From Chromatiales bacterium (GTDB lineage Bacteria; Pseudomonadota; Gammaproteobacteria; Steroidobacterales; GCA-2729495), in assembly GCA_024234935.1 (NCBI GenBank), contig JACKNI010000005.1, positions 33,501 to 97,500 of the forward strand: a DNA stretch of 64,000 bases. The letters are read 5' to 3'. The notes under the pieces are model-generated. The model was not told the DNA's origin and ran no database searches. It saw only the letters and a list, made by a program, of their open reading frames with translations. A program made the translations under genes and the position numbers. Position 1 is the stretch's first letter. The number at the start of each line of letters is the position of its first letter. Below are positions 27,872 to 36,778 of the stretch, in pieces.

Positions 27872-30229
27872 ATGTCGACAAAACGATCCATTGCACCATC
27901 GCTGGCCACCGCACTCGGTGTGCTGGCGGCTTTCACCGGGGGTGTTGCCCAGGCAGCGCTCGAGGAGGTGGTGGTAACCGCCCAGCGGCGTGAGCAGAAC
28001 CTGCAGGATGTCGGTATCTCGGTCACGGCCTTCAGCGAAGAAATGGTTCGCAACATGGGCTTCGAGAACACCGTCGACGTCACCCAGATGACGCCCAATC
28101 TCAACTATACGACGCCGCAGGCTGATTCCAGCCAGGTCAATTTCTTCCTGCGCGGTGTCGGCCTCAATGACTTCGCCGATGCCCAGGAAAATCCGGTCGC
28201 AGTCTATGTAGACGATGTCTACAAGCCGGCGATGGGCGGTCTCGCGCTGCAGCTCTTCGATATCCAGCGCATCGAGGTATTGCGCGGCCCGCAGGGCGCG
28301 CTGTTCGGGCGCAACTCCACGGGTGGCGTGATCCACTACGTCACCAAGCGGCCGAGCGATGTGTTCGATGCCTATGCTGACGCAAGCTACGGCGATTACG
28401 ACCAGATCAAGGCCGAGGGTGCGGTTGGCGGCCCGCTGGCCGACGGCGTGATGGGCCGCCTGTCGCTCGGCTACAACCACCACGATGGCTGGACGAAGAA
28501 CCGCACGCCTGGCGTGCAGGACTTCAATGGCGCCGACTCGATTGCGGGTCGTGCCCAGCTGCTGTTCGAACCTTCAGACGACCTCAGTGTCCTGCTGAGC
28601 GGAAACTACTCGCGGAACAGCGCGGCAGTCGGCGCCTGGCAGCATGAGTCCACCAAGCCTGCGCCTGACGGCAACACCAGCCTGCCACTGCCCGCAGACG
28701 AGGACTTCTGGGGCACCTGCCCCGGCTGCGATGCCTTCGGTTATGTCGATACCGACGGTGACCCATGGTCCGGCGACTACGACCGGCCGGGCCAGGTGCG
28801 GGTAAAGAACCAGGGCCTCCAGGCCAACATCAACTGGAAAGTTGGCGGACTCGACGTGACTTCGATCACCGCCTACACCAACGTCAAGCGTCTGCAGGAA
28901 GAAGATTCCGACATGAATCCCTTCCTGGTGCCGCCTTATTCGATGGATCCACCGCCCCCGGCGGCAATTCGTTCGTTTATCGCTCCCACCTTCGAGGCTG
29001 ACACAGATACCTTCAGCCAGGAACTCCGCGTGGCCGGCGAAGCCGAGCGCATGCGGTGGCTGGCCGGCGTCTACTATTTCAACAACCAGGTCGACGGCCA
29101 CTATCAACTGAACACCGACGCCATCGGTTTCGTGGATATGGATGCCCGCTATACGCAGGATACCGACTCCTGGGACCTGTTCGGCCAGGTCGAATACGAT
29201 TTTGCGCCGGACTGGACCGTGATCGGCGGTTTGCGATGGACCAGCGAGGACAAGGAACTCGATTTCGTGAACATCGACAACTCCGGTATCACCGCATTCT
29301 GCAGCACGGAGCCTGATCCGCCCGCGGAGGGCTGCTTCAATCCTTCGCCCACGCCGATCAGCGCATGGCGCCCGGCTGCCGATTACATGATCCTCTTCAA
29401 CAAGTCGACGGTTGGCAGTCTCGCCGAGCAGAGCGACGACTACATCACCGGTCGCCTGCAGGTGAACTGGCAGGCCAACGATGACCTGCTGCTCTACGGC
29501 TCCTATTCGCGGGGCAAGAAATCAGCCGGCTTCAACAACGGCTTTCTCGATACCACGCAGATCTTCGGCGACAATCCGCTGGAGACCATTCCCTTCAAGT
29601 CGGAAACGCTTGACGCCTACGAACTGGGCCTGAAGTCCACCGTTCTCGGCGGCACCACGCGGGTCAATGCCTCGGTCTTCTACTACGACTACAAGGACTT
29701 CCAGACTTTCCAGTGGCTGATCCTGAACCAGGTGATCTTCAACGCCGACGCTGAAGTCTACGGCGCCGAACTCGAGATCGAGAGCAGGCCCATGGACGGC
29801 CTGACCCTGCAGCTGGGCGCAGGCGTACTCGATGCGACGGCCAAGGATATTCCGACGGTCACCGGCGACGCGGTTCGCGACCGGAACATGGTCGGCGCGC
29901 CTGACTTCAGCCTCAGCGGACTGGCGCGCTACGAGTGGCCCGCACTGGAAGGCACGGTGGCGGTGCAGGCGTCGGGCAGCTACCAGAAGAATATCTGGTA
30001 TGACATCCAGAACCACCCGATCTCCAAAGAAGACGGGTACACGATCGTCAACCTGCGTACCTCGTACACCACCGGCGATGGTGGCTGGGAGGTTTATGCC
30101 TTCGTCAACAACGTGTTCGAAGAGGAATACAAGGTTTACACTTTTGATTTCACCAACCTGTTCGGCTTCAACCAGGTGGCTTCAGGCATGCCGCGCTGGT
30201 GGGGCGTGGGCGCACGCGTGAATTTCTGA
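27872..30229 (+). CDS. TonB-dependent outer-membrane receptor
   Basis: A 785-residue receptor with a signal peptide ending VAQAAL, a TonB box EEVVVTAQRREQNLQDV, a plug domain (NFFLRGVGLNDF, QRIEVLRGPQGALFGRNSTG) and a barrel ending in ARVNF with terminal Phe. This VVVTAQRR-type receptor is common in proteobacteria that take up plant glycosides, steroids or other bulky organics. GGGGGAG lies just upstream of the ATG. It follows the amidase by 62 bases and is followed by the esterase gene after four bases, so it probably imports the substrate these enzymes act on. Confidence 0.9.
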   Translation: MSTKRSIAPSLATALGVLAAFTGGVAQAALEEVVVTAQRREQNLQDVGISVTAFSEEMVRNMGFENTVDVTQMTPNLNYTTPQADSSQVNFFLRGVGLNDFADAQENPVAVYVDDVYKPAMGGLALQLFDIQRIEVLRGPQGALFGRNSTGGVIHYVTKRPSDVFDAYADASYGDYDQIKAEGAVGGPLADGVMGRLSLGYNHHDGWTKNRTPGVQDFNGADSIAGRAQLLFEPSDDLSVLLSGNYSRNSAAVGAWQHESTKPAPDGNTSLPLPADEDFWGTCPGCDAFGYVDTDGDPWSGDYDRPGQVRVKNQGLQANINWKVGGLDVTSITAYTNVKRLQEEDSDMNPFLVPPYSMDPPPPAAIRSFIAPTFEADTDTFSQELRVAGEAERMRWLAGVYYFNNQVDGHYQLNTDAIGFVDMDARYTQDTDSWDLFGQVEYDFAPDWTVIGGLRWTSEDKELDFVNIDNSGITAFCSTEPDPPAEGCFNPSPTPISAWRPAADYMILFNKSTVGSLAEQSDDYITGRLQVNWQANDDLLLYGSYSRGKKSAGFNNGFLDTTQIFGDNPLETIPFKSETLDAYELGLKSTVLGGTTRVNASVFYYDYKDFQTFQWLILNQVIFNADAEVYGAELEIESRPMDGLTLQLGAGVLDATAKDIPTVTGDAVRDRNMVGAPDFSLSGLARYEWPALEGTVAVQASGSYQKNIWYDIQNHPISKEDGYTIVNLRTSYTTGDGGWEVYAFVNNVFEEEYKVYTFDFTNLFGFNQVASGMPRWWGVGARVNF

Positions 30230-30233
30230 ACCT

Positions 30234-31211
30234 GTGCCGCTGGCCACGGTGGCTGCTTGCAGCGCCGTGCGCCAGCGGCTCGTTTACCTCACCATCCTCC
30301 TTCCTGTTCTCTTCGGGCTGCTGACGGTAGCGGCATGGGCGAGCGCTCCCGCGTCCGGCGATTCACATGGTCAACAGACCCTCCTGCATGCCGGGGTCGA
30401 GCGGCACTATCTGATTCGTCTGCCGGCGGAGCCGGTACTGCGAGCGGGCGCCGTACCGCTGGTACTGGTCCTGCACGGCGGTGGCGGCAACGCAGAGAAT
30501 GCCGAGCGCATGACGGGCTTCAGCGACAAGGCGCGTCGCGAGGGCTTCATCGTCGTCTATCCCGAAGGTACCAGCCGCTTCAGGCAGAAGCTGCTGACCT
30601 GGAACGCCGGCCATTGCTGCGGCTACGCGATGAAGCATCAGGTCGATGACGTGGGTTTCATGCGAGCGTTGATCACGCGTCTCGTCAAAGACTATCCGAT
30701 CGACCCGAAGCGGATTTTTGTAACCGGCATGTCCAACGGCGGCATGATGACGCACCGGCTGGGGCGGGAACTCTCCGACCAGCTCGCAGCGATCGCACCG
30801 GTGGTGGCCACCGTGTTCGGCGACGAGAGCAAGGCGGCCCACCCGGTATCAGCCCTCATGCTGAATGGCATGCTCGACAAGTCAGTACCCCATGCAGGCG
30901 GCCCGCCCGGCGGGCGTTTCAGCGATTCCTGGGATGGCGCACCTGCAAAGCCGGCACTGGATCAGGGTACATACTGGGCCAGTACAGACGGCTGTGCACG
31001 GGAACCGGTGCGGCGGGATCAGGGCACCTATATCCACTGGCAGTATTCCTGCCCGGGCGGCAAAGCCGTCGAACTCTATCTGCTCAAGGACAACGGCCAT
31101 GCCTGGCCGGGCGGGCAGAAAGGTTCACGTCGAGGTGATACGCCGAGTACTTCGCTGAATGCGACTGACCTGATCTGGGAGTTTTTTGCCGCGCACGGAA
31201 AGTCCCGGTAG
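30234..31211 (+). CDS. Exported PHB-depolymerase-like esterase (LpqC family)
   Basis: A 325-residue exported alpha/beta hydrolase. After a signal segment (LTILLPVLFGLLTVAAWASA) come the oxyanion motif VLHGGGGNAENAE, TWNAGHCCGYA, the nucleophile Ser in GMSNGGMMTHRL, the Asp in LNGMLDKSVP and the His in NGHAWPGG. These are typical of the LpqC/poly(3-hydroxybutyrate) depolymerase and feruloyl-esterase-like group. GTG at 30234 lies four bases after the TonB receptor stop, so the genes are coupled. It may release esterified units outside the inner membrane before uptake; the actual ester is unknown. Confidence 0.82.
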   Translation: MPLATVAACSAVRQRLVYLTILLPVLFGLLTVAAWASAPASGDSHGQQTLLHAGVERHYLIRLPAEPVLRAGAVPLVLVLHGGGGNAENAERMTGFSDKARREGFIVVYPEGTSRFRQKLLTWNAGHCCGYAMKHQVDDVGFMRALITRLVKDYPIDPKRIFVTGMSNGGMMTHRLGRELSDQLAAIAPVVATVFGDESKAAHPVSALMLNGMLDKSVPHAGGPPGGRFSDSWDGAPAKPALDQGTYWASTDGCAREPVRRDQGTYIHWQYSCPGGKAVELYLLKDNGHAWPGGQKGSRRGDTPSTSLNATDLIWEFFAAHGKSR

Positions 31212-31235
31212 TCGGGTTCCGGGGAAAATAAATCC

Positions 31236-31260
31236 GGCACCTTTTCTTGGCACCTTTTCT
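31236..31260. repeat. Short direct repeat between convergent genes
   Basis: GGCACCTTTTCT occurs twice (31236-31247 and 31249-31260) with one base between, preceded by AAAATAAATCC. The second copy overlaps the stop codon of the leftward glycosyltransferase gene. It could be slippage or the edge of a dispersed repeat. Confidence 0.4.
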
Positions 31261-32369
31261 CAGGTCGACGCGATCACCGCACTCGGCCGGCGCGGATTGG
31301 CGAGCGCCTGATCACACATCGCGATCACCGCATTGACCTTGATGAGATCCATCGCGGCCGGGTCGCGTACCCGTTCGCCCCAGCGCAATTCGGCAACCGC
31401 CTTGTTGAATTCACGGCGCACGGCTTCCGGATAGGCATCGACGACCAGCTCCTGGCTGAAATACGGGCCCGTGCGAAGACGGTTGGAAGTGGCGTAAAGA
31501 CCGACCACCGGCGTGCCGGCCGCTGTCGCCATGTGCGCTGGTCCTGAATCCGGACAGATGAGCAGATCAGCGATCTGCAGGACGGCAAACAGCTGCTTGA
31601 GATTCGTCTTGCCGACCAGGTTTGTGACCCGGCCTTCGGGCTGGTCGCCGAGCGCGGTGCTGATCGCGGTACCGTAACTCTGCTCGGTCTCGGTCGGGCC
31701 ACCGGTCAGCACGATCTGTGCACCCTGGATGTCGATCAGGTGGCGGGCGAGGGCAACATAGTTCTCGACCCGCCAGTTGCGGTAGTTGCGAAAACGCTGA
31801 CTGGTGCAGGGACTGATGACGCAGATCGGCCGGGGGCCGGCACGCAGCCCCTCGGCGATTTCCCGGTCGGCAGCGCTGAGCGCGAAATCCCAGCGCAGCA
31901 CCCGCTCGTGGATGCCCAGATGCTCGGCAAAGCCGAACAGCCCGTCCATCACGTGCTGGTTGGGTTGCGCGGCAATCTTCCGGTTGCTGAACAGCCATTG
32001 CCAGTCGCGGGCCCGTGCCCGGTCAAAACCCAGACGGATGTCGGCCCGCACCAGTCGGCTGACCAGGTTGGCGCGCATCGAGGCATGCATGTGCAGGAGC
32101 AGGGGAAAGTGACGGCCGGCGAGTTGCCGGCGTATTTCCCGCATACTGGCCCGGGAATCGCGCTTGTCGAAGGTGATAAACTCGATGCCGCTTGCGTCTT
32201 TCAGCAGACCGTATTCAGTGCGCCCGACGATCCATGTGATTTGCGTAGTCGGCCAATGCGCCTGCAGTGTGCGGACGACCGGCAGCGTGTGGCAACAGTC
32301 ACCGATTGCAGACAGGCGCAGGACGCATATGCTCTCTGGCGCTGATATTGGTTTCTGACCGGACGGCAT
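31260..32369 (-). CDS. Glycosyltransferase family 9 (heptosyltransferase-like)
   Basis: A 369-residue GT9 enzyme of the lipopolysaccharide heptosyltransferase type. The N-terminus ICVLRLSAIGDCCHTLPVV is the acceptor-side signature. The C-terminal half has VLTGGPTETE, NLVGKTNLKQLF and ICPDSGPAHMATAAGTPVVG, the nucleotide-sugar site of WaaC/WaaF. It probably adds heptose to the inner core at the cytoplasmic face; WaaC, WaaF or WaaQ cannot be told apart here. The ATG at 32369 is chosen over a TTG one codon earlier. It is divergent, with only five bases between, from the Kdo kinase gene. Confidence 0.85.
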   Translation of the reverse strand: MPSGQKPISAPESICVLRLSAIGDCCHTLPVVRTLQAHWPTTQITWIVGRTEYGLLKDASGIEFITFDKRDSRASMREIRRQLAGRHFPLLLHMHASMRANLVSRLVRADIRLGFDRARARDWQWLFSNRKIAAQPNQHVMDGLFGFAEHLGIHERVLRWDFALSAADREIAEGLRAGPRPICVISPCTSQRFRNYRNWRVENYVALARHLIDIQGAQIVLTGGPTETEQSYGTAISTALGDQPEGRVTNLVGKTNLKQLFAVLQIADLLICPDSGPAHMATAAGTPVVGLYATSNRLRTGPYFSQELVVDAYPEAVRREFNKAVAELRWGERVRDPAAMDLIKVNAVIAMCDQALANPRRPSAVIAST

Positions 32370-32374
32370 CAACA

Positions 32375-33112
32375 GTGTCCAGAAAAATCGCGCGACACGG
32401 TGGGGAAGTCATCCTATACGATGATGCTGTCCTCAGCCACGCAGAGCCGGCATTGTTTGAACCGGCATCACGGGCGCAGTCATCGCGCATACCCGGTTCT
32501 TCAGGCGGACGGGGTGCCACGTATTTCATCGATTGCGCGGGCCAGCCCTGTGTACTGCGCCACTATTACCGCGGCGGGCTCATCGGCCGGCTGATCAGCG
32601 ACCAGTTCTTCTGGCTGGGCGAGTCCACGACCCGGTGCTTTCGTGAATGGCTGCTGCTCGAGCGTCTGACACAGATGGCTTTGCCTGTGCCTCGGCCGGT
32701 CGCTGCACGTTACCGACATTCAGGCCTCATTTACCGGGCTGATCTGATCACCACGCGTCTTCCGGACGTCGAGTCGCTTGCCGCACGGCTTGCGCACGAG
32801 CGCGTGTCGACAGAAACATGGGCCCGGATCGGCGAGTGCGTCGCGCGCTTTCATCGCGCCGGGGTCTGGCATGCAGATCTCAACGCCCACAATGTGCAGA
32901 TCGATACGGCTGAGCGGATATTCCTGCTGGACTTCGACCGTGGTCGCATTCGCCCGGCGGCGCGCAGCTGGCAGCAATCGAATCTGGCGCGTCTGCATCG
33001 TTCGTTGCTGAAGATCAGTGCAAAGAGCGCGGACAACAGGAAATTCTCGGCTCGGGAATGGAACTGGCTGGTCGAGGGGTATGACGCGGCGATGTCCGGC
33101 ACTCAGCGGTAG
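32375..33112 (+). CDS. kdkA: 3-deoxy-D-manno-octulosonic acid kinase
   Basis: About 245 residues, homologous to KdkA, which phosphorylates Kdo in the lipopolysaccharide inner core. Visible are GGRGATYFIDC, VLRHYYRGGLIGRL, the catalytic loop HADLNAHNVQ and metal-binding LLDFDRGR, all close to the Haemophilus enzyme. The start is uncertain: GTG at 32375 gives a suitable N-terminus but has a poor ribosome site, and a TTG at 32349 is possible. Its promoter must lie within the divergent glycosyltransferase gene. It overlaps the convergent acyltransferase gene by ten bases. Confidence 0.85.
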   Translation: MSRKIARHGGEVILYDDAVLSHAEPALFEPASRAQSSRIPGSSGGRGATYFIDCAGQPCVLRHYYRGGLIGRLISDQFFWLGESTTRCFREWLLLERLTQMALPVPRPVAARYRHSGLIYRADLITTRLPDVESLAARLAHERVSTETWARIGECVARFHRAGVWHADLNAHNVQIDTAERIFLLDFDRGRIRPAARSWQQSNLARLHRSLLKISAKSADNRKFSAREWNWLVEGYDAAMSGTQR

Positions 33113-34038
33113 GGATCCGGCAAGGGCGGCGGGCGGTTCTTGAAGCGGCGGTGTATCCAGTAATACTGCTCGGGGATCTCGCGGATCTGCGCTTCGATCA
33201 GGGCATTCACCCGCAGGGCGTCGGCTTCGGGACTCTCGCCGGGGAAATCATCGAGTGCCGGGAAAATCTCCAGTACATAGCCCTGCCCATCGGGCAGGCG
33301 GCGGGCCACCAGTGGCGCCACGGCCGCCTTGCCCATGCGCACGATGTTGCTTAGCGCAGTATTGGTCATGGCCGGTTCGCCACAGAAGGGCAGCAGCGCA
33401 CTCATCTCGCCCTGGTAACTCTGGTCTGGCGCGTACCAGACGGGTATGCCCTGGCGCAGTGCGCGTACCATGCCGCGCATGTTCTGCTTTGGAATCAGCA
33501 GCGGTACCGATTTGTGCCGCAGGCGTTTGAGTATTTCATCGACAAAGGGATTGCGACTGCTACGGTAGAGCGCGGCGACGGAGGGGAAGATCGCGCTGAA
33601 GGCGCGCCCGGTGATCTCGAGGCTGGCGAAGTGCCCGGCAACCAGCACCACACCGCGACCTCCGGCCATGGCCCGTCGCAAATGCTCCGCGCCACGCACT
33701 TCCACCAGCCGCTCAACCGTCGCGGTGCTGGCCCACCAGCCGAGCCCGTGTTCGACCAGCGTCATGCCCAGCGACTCGAAATGGCGGCGCAGCAGTGCAT
33801 TTCGTTCGGCTGTATCGAGCTCGGGAAAACACAACGACAGGTTTGCCGCCGCAATGTGTCGCCGCTTGCGGAGCATGAGACCCGCGAGACGGCCGAGCTT
33901 GCGTCCCACGGCAAGCTGCATCCGGTAAGGGCAGAAGGCGAGCAGGCGCATGCCGGCCAGTGCCAGCCAGATCGGCCAGTAACGTGGTTGCCAGAACCCC
34001 GCGAGGGGCCGCATCGTGTCGCCGGATCGCTTGCTCAT
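33103..34038 (-). CDS. Lipid A biosynthesis acyltransferase (LpxL/HtrB family)
   Basis: A 311-residue inner-membrane-associated acyltransferase that adds a secondary acyl chain to Kdo-lipid A. It has an N-terminal hydrophobic segment (WPIWLALAGMRLLAF), the catalytic H-x4-E motif in GHFASLE, YRSSRNPFVDEIL, IPVWYAPDQSY and the closing EQYYWIHRRFKNRP, all typical of LpxL/LpxM. The ATG at 34038 is chosen; a GTG nine codons earlier and an ATG eight codons later are in frame. It is part of a lipopolysaccharide gene group with the GT9 and Kdo kinase genes. Confidence 0.9.
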   Translation of the reverse strand: MSKRSGDTMRPLAGFWQPRYWPIWLALAGMRLLAFCPYRMQLAVGRKLGRLAGLMLRKRRHIAAANLSLCFPELDTAERNALLRRHFESLGMTLVEHGLGWWASTATVERLVEVRGAEHLRRAMAGGRGVVLVAGHFASLEITGRAFSAIFPSVAALYRSSRNPFVDEILKRLRHKSVPLLIPKQNMRGMVRALRQGIPVWYAPDQSYQGEMSALLPFCGEPAMTNTALSNIVRMGKAAVAPLVARRLPDGQGYVLEIFPALDDFPGESPEADALRVNALIEAQIREIPEQYYWIHRRFKNRPPPLPDPYR

Positions 34039-34157
34039 GCTGCGGTTTCTGCTACGTCGCCGCACATCCTAACAGCGCTCGCGACCAGCCCGGAGGCTCT
34101 TGAAAGTCGGACCCGGCATGCCCATACAATGGAAACCTGACCCTGTGGAGGCCTTCC

Positions 34158-35036
34158 GTGAAACGCATCATCCTGTTCCTTGCCACCAATATGGCGATCC
34201 TTGCGGTGTTGACTGTGTCGATGCGGCTGCTCGGTATCGATCAATACATGGCGGCTTCCGGGCAGGATCCGGGTGCGCTGCTGGTGTTCGCGGCGATCCT
34301 CGGCTTTGGCGGCTCGCTGATCTCGCTGGCGATGTCGAAATTCATCGCAAAGCGAAGCGTGGGCGCAAGAGTCATCGAAGAGCCGCGCAATGCCGAAGAA
34401 GCCTGGCTGGTCGCAACGGTTCGTCAGCTGGCGCAGAAAGCCGGTATCGGCATGCCTGAGGTGGCGATCTTCGATTCTCCGCAGCCCAATGCCTTCGCCA
34501 CCGGTGCACGCCGGGATGCGGCGCTCGTCGCGGTCAGCACCGGGCTTCTGCAGCGCATGCAGCGCAATGAGGTCGAAGCCGTGCTCGGCCACGAGATTTC
34601 GCATGTCGCCAATGGCGACATGGTGACGCTTACCCTGATCCAGGGGGTGGTGAACACCTTTGTGATTTTCCTGTCCCGGCTGATCGGACGCTTCGTCGAT
34701 CAGGTGGTATTCCGCAGTGAGCGCGGCAACGGCCCCGGCTTTTTCATCACGGTGATCGTTGCGCAGCTGGTGCTGGGCCTGCTGGCCAGCATCATCGTCG
34801 CCTGGTTCTCGCGTCAGCGTGAATTTCGTGCCGATGCAGGCGGTGCCCACCTCGCCGGTCGCGGCAACATGGTTGCCGCCCTGGAGCGCTTGCAGCAGGC
34901 GAGTTCGCCTGCTCCGTTGCCTGAAGGCATGCAGGCCTTTGGCATCTCCGGTGGCGCGGCCCGTTTCGGTGCGCTGTTCATGACCCATCCGCCGTTGCCG
35001 GTACGGATCGCCGCGCTGAAGTCGGCTGCGCTATAG
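34158..35036 (+). CDS. htpX: Membrane zinc metalloprotease HtpX
   Basis: A 292-residue M48 protease that degrades damaged membrane proteins. Two N-terminal transmembrane helices, the zinc motif HEISH in [15 protein letters not shown], two further hydrophobic segments and the distal ligand region [12 protein letters not shown] are in family order, and the length equals that of E. coli HtpX (293). GTG at 34158 has GGAGG seven bases upstream. It ends in a six-base overlap with the convergent membrane protein gene. Confidence 0.95.
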   Translation: MKRIILFLATNMAILAVLTVSMRLLGIDQYMAASGQDPGALLVFAAILGFGGSLISLAMSKFIAKRSVGARVIEEPRNAEEAWLVATVRQLAQKAGIGMPEVAIFDSPQPNAFATGARRDAALVAVSTGLLQRMQRNEVEAVLGHEISHVANGDMVTLTLIQGVVNTFVIFLSRLIGRFVDQVVFRSERGNGPGFFITVIVAQLVLGLLASIIVAWFSRQREFRADAGGAHLAGRGNMVAALERLQQASSPAPLPEGMQAFGISGGAARFGALFMTHPPLPVRIAALKSAAL

Positions 35037-35741
35037 GCGATTTTTCCGCGCGAAGTGCGCGCAGCTGATGATGTAGCCGAAGGTGAAGCAGATCTCGCCG
35101 AAGTTGGCGATCGGCAGCGACCATTCCGAACTGGCAAAGGCGCCTGCGGCGATGAACATCAGGCCCGCGCCCACGGTCAGCCACGGCCATCCGCGTTGTA
35201 TCCAGAGCGCGATGCCGACCGCGAGGACCACGACGTTGGTGAGGATTGCCACCAGCGGTCCCGGCCCCGAGCTGATGACCAGGTCTGATCCGGCGCAGAG
35301 CTGGGCGGCACTGACGCGCGTCGAATAGCGCAGCGTATCGGCCAGACAGGCCGGGTAGAGCTGCATGCTGAAGATGCTCGGGATATCCAGCGCGCTGAGC
35401 AGCACCGCCGCCACACAGAAAGCGCCCATCACCAGCCGGCTTTGCGCCCAGCGGAGCCCTGCCAGCCGCGCCAGCGCACCGGCCGCGATGATCAGCAGCG
35501 GCAGCATCGACCAGTGCCAGGCAAAGGCCGGCACGCTCAGCGCGTAGAGCAGGTCGCCCTGGCCGATGAATCGCCCGATGCCGATGCGGAAGTTATCGTA
35601 AAAAAGCAGCGTCGAGGCGATCAGTACGATGAGCAGCACGCGCGGCCGACCGGTCTGCGACCAGAGCCGCCAGCCCCACAGCCAGATAATCAGGTGAATG
35701 ACTGCATAGCAGAGAAAGAGGCCGGACAGCATATCGGACAT
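35031..35741 (-). CDS. Uncharacterised seven-helix-like membrane protein, paralogue B
   Basis: A 236-residue protein with about seven hydrophobic segments. It shares its length and several motifs with the protein encoded at 19961-20671: [16 protein letters not shown], a Leu-Pro helix followed by [12 protein letters not shown], and [26 protein letters not shown] stretch precedes the last helices. No catalytic domain is recognised. Here it stands alone between htpX and the 2-hydroxyacid dehydrogenase gene, with no DUF418 partner. The ribosome site is weak (CCAGG next to the ATG). Confidence 0.65.
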   Translation of the reverse strand: MSDMLSGLFLCYAVIHLIIWLWGWRLWSQTGRPRVLLIVLIASTLLFYDNFRIGIGRFIGQGDLLYALSVPAFAWHWSMLPLLIIAAGALARLAGLRWAQSRLVMGAFCVAAVLLSALDIPSIFSMQLYPACLADTLRYSTRVSAAQLCAGSDLVISSGPGPLVAILTNVVVLAVGIALWIQRGWPWLTVGAGLMFIAAGAFASSEWSLPIANFGEICFTFGYIISCAHFARKNRL

Positions 35742-35794
35742 CCTGGTGGCGGTTTGTTGCAGCCTACCTGATCGCCAGACGGGAGCCCGTCAAT

Positions 35795-36778
35795 TCAGGC
35801 CAGCGTGTTGCGGCTTTCGCCAGACAGGAAGGCACGGATATTTGCCACCACTTCATCCAGCGCCCGTTGCCTGGCTTCGCGCGCGGCCCAGGCGATGTGC
35901 GGTGTAACGAGCAGGTTAGGCAAGCGGACATCGAGCAGCGGATTTCCGCTTGCCGGTGGCTCTTCCGGCAGTACATCGATACCCGCACCACCCAGGCGGC
36001 CGTCGCGCAGTGCCGCCAGCAGCGCGAGTTCGTCGACGAGTGCGCCCCGGGCGGTATTGATGAGCACCGCGTCTGCGCGCATCAACTGCAGTGTCTCTGC
36101 GTTGATCAGGTGCCGGGTGGCCGGCGTCAGCGGACAGTGCAGTGAAAGCACATCGCTGCTCGCCAATAACCTGAACAAGTCGATCCGCTCTGTTGGGGGG
36201 TCGTCGGCTGTCTGGCTGCGAGCATCCGCACCCGGCCGCAGGGAGTGGCTGACCAGAACGCGCATCCCGAAGGCCCGTGCCACGCGGGCCACGGCGCGCC
36301 CAAGCTGCCCATAACCGACAATACCGAAGTTCAACCCGGCCAGTTCCCGGGACGGATAGTCGAGCAGACAGAAGTGCCGGCTGCTCTGCCAGGCTCCCGT
36401 TGCCAACAGCCGCCGGTATTCGTCGAGGTGCAGATTCAGGCTGAGCAGCATGCCAAATACATGCTGTACGACCGACCCGGTGCAGTAGTTGCGGATGTTG
36501 CATACCGTGATGCCAAGTTCGCGGGCCGCGGTCAGGTCGATATTGTCGCTGCCGGTCGCAGCCAGGCAGACCAGCCGCAGGGAGGGATTCGCGGTCAGCA
36601 GTTCGCGATCGAGATGGACCTTGTTGACGATCAGGATTTCGCAGCCGGCAATCCTCCCGGCCACTTCGTCGGGCCTGCTGCTGGCATACAGTTTGATCTC
36701 CGGCAGCGCAGCTCGCAGCCCCGACATGTCCAGATCGGTCGGGCCGAGGGAGTCGAAATCCGGGAAGACGGCTTTCAC
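35795..36778 (-). CDS. D-2-hydroxyacid dehydrogenase (glycerate/hydroxypyruvate type)
   Basis: A 327-residue NAD-dependent dehydrogenase. The Rossmann motif GIVGYGQLGRAVARVA lies near the middle; the catalytic Arg (INTARGALVDE), Glu (DVLPEEPP) and His (VTPHIAWAAREA) are all present. HIAWAAREARQ is typical of hydroxypyruvate/glyoxylate reductases. It probably interconverts a 2-oxoacid such as hydroxypyruvate, glyoxylate or pyruvate and its D-hydroxyacid. GTG at 36778 overlaps the stop of the PEP-carboxylase-like gene by four bases (GTGA), so the two are made together. Confidence 0.87.
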   Translation of the reverse strand: MKAVFPDFDSLGPTDLDMSGLRAALPEIKLYASSRPDEVAGRIAGCEILIVNKVHLDRELLTANPSLRLVCLAATGSDNIDLTAARELGITVCNIRNYCTGSVVQHVFGMLLSLNLHLDEYRRLLATGAWQSSRHFCLLDYPSRELAGLNFGIVGYGQLGRAVARVARAFGMRVLVSHSLRPGADARSQTADDPPTERIDLFRLLASSDVLSLHCPLTPATRHLINAETLQLMRADAVLINTARGALVDELALLAALRDGRLGGAGIDVLPEEPPASGNPLLDVRLPNLLVTPHIAWAAREARQRALDEVVANIRAFLSGESRNTLA

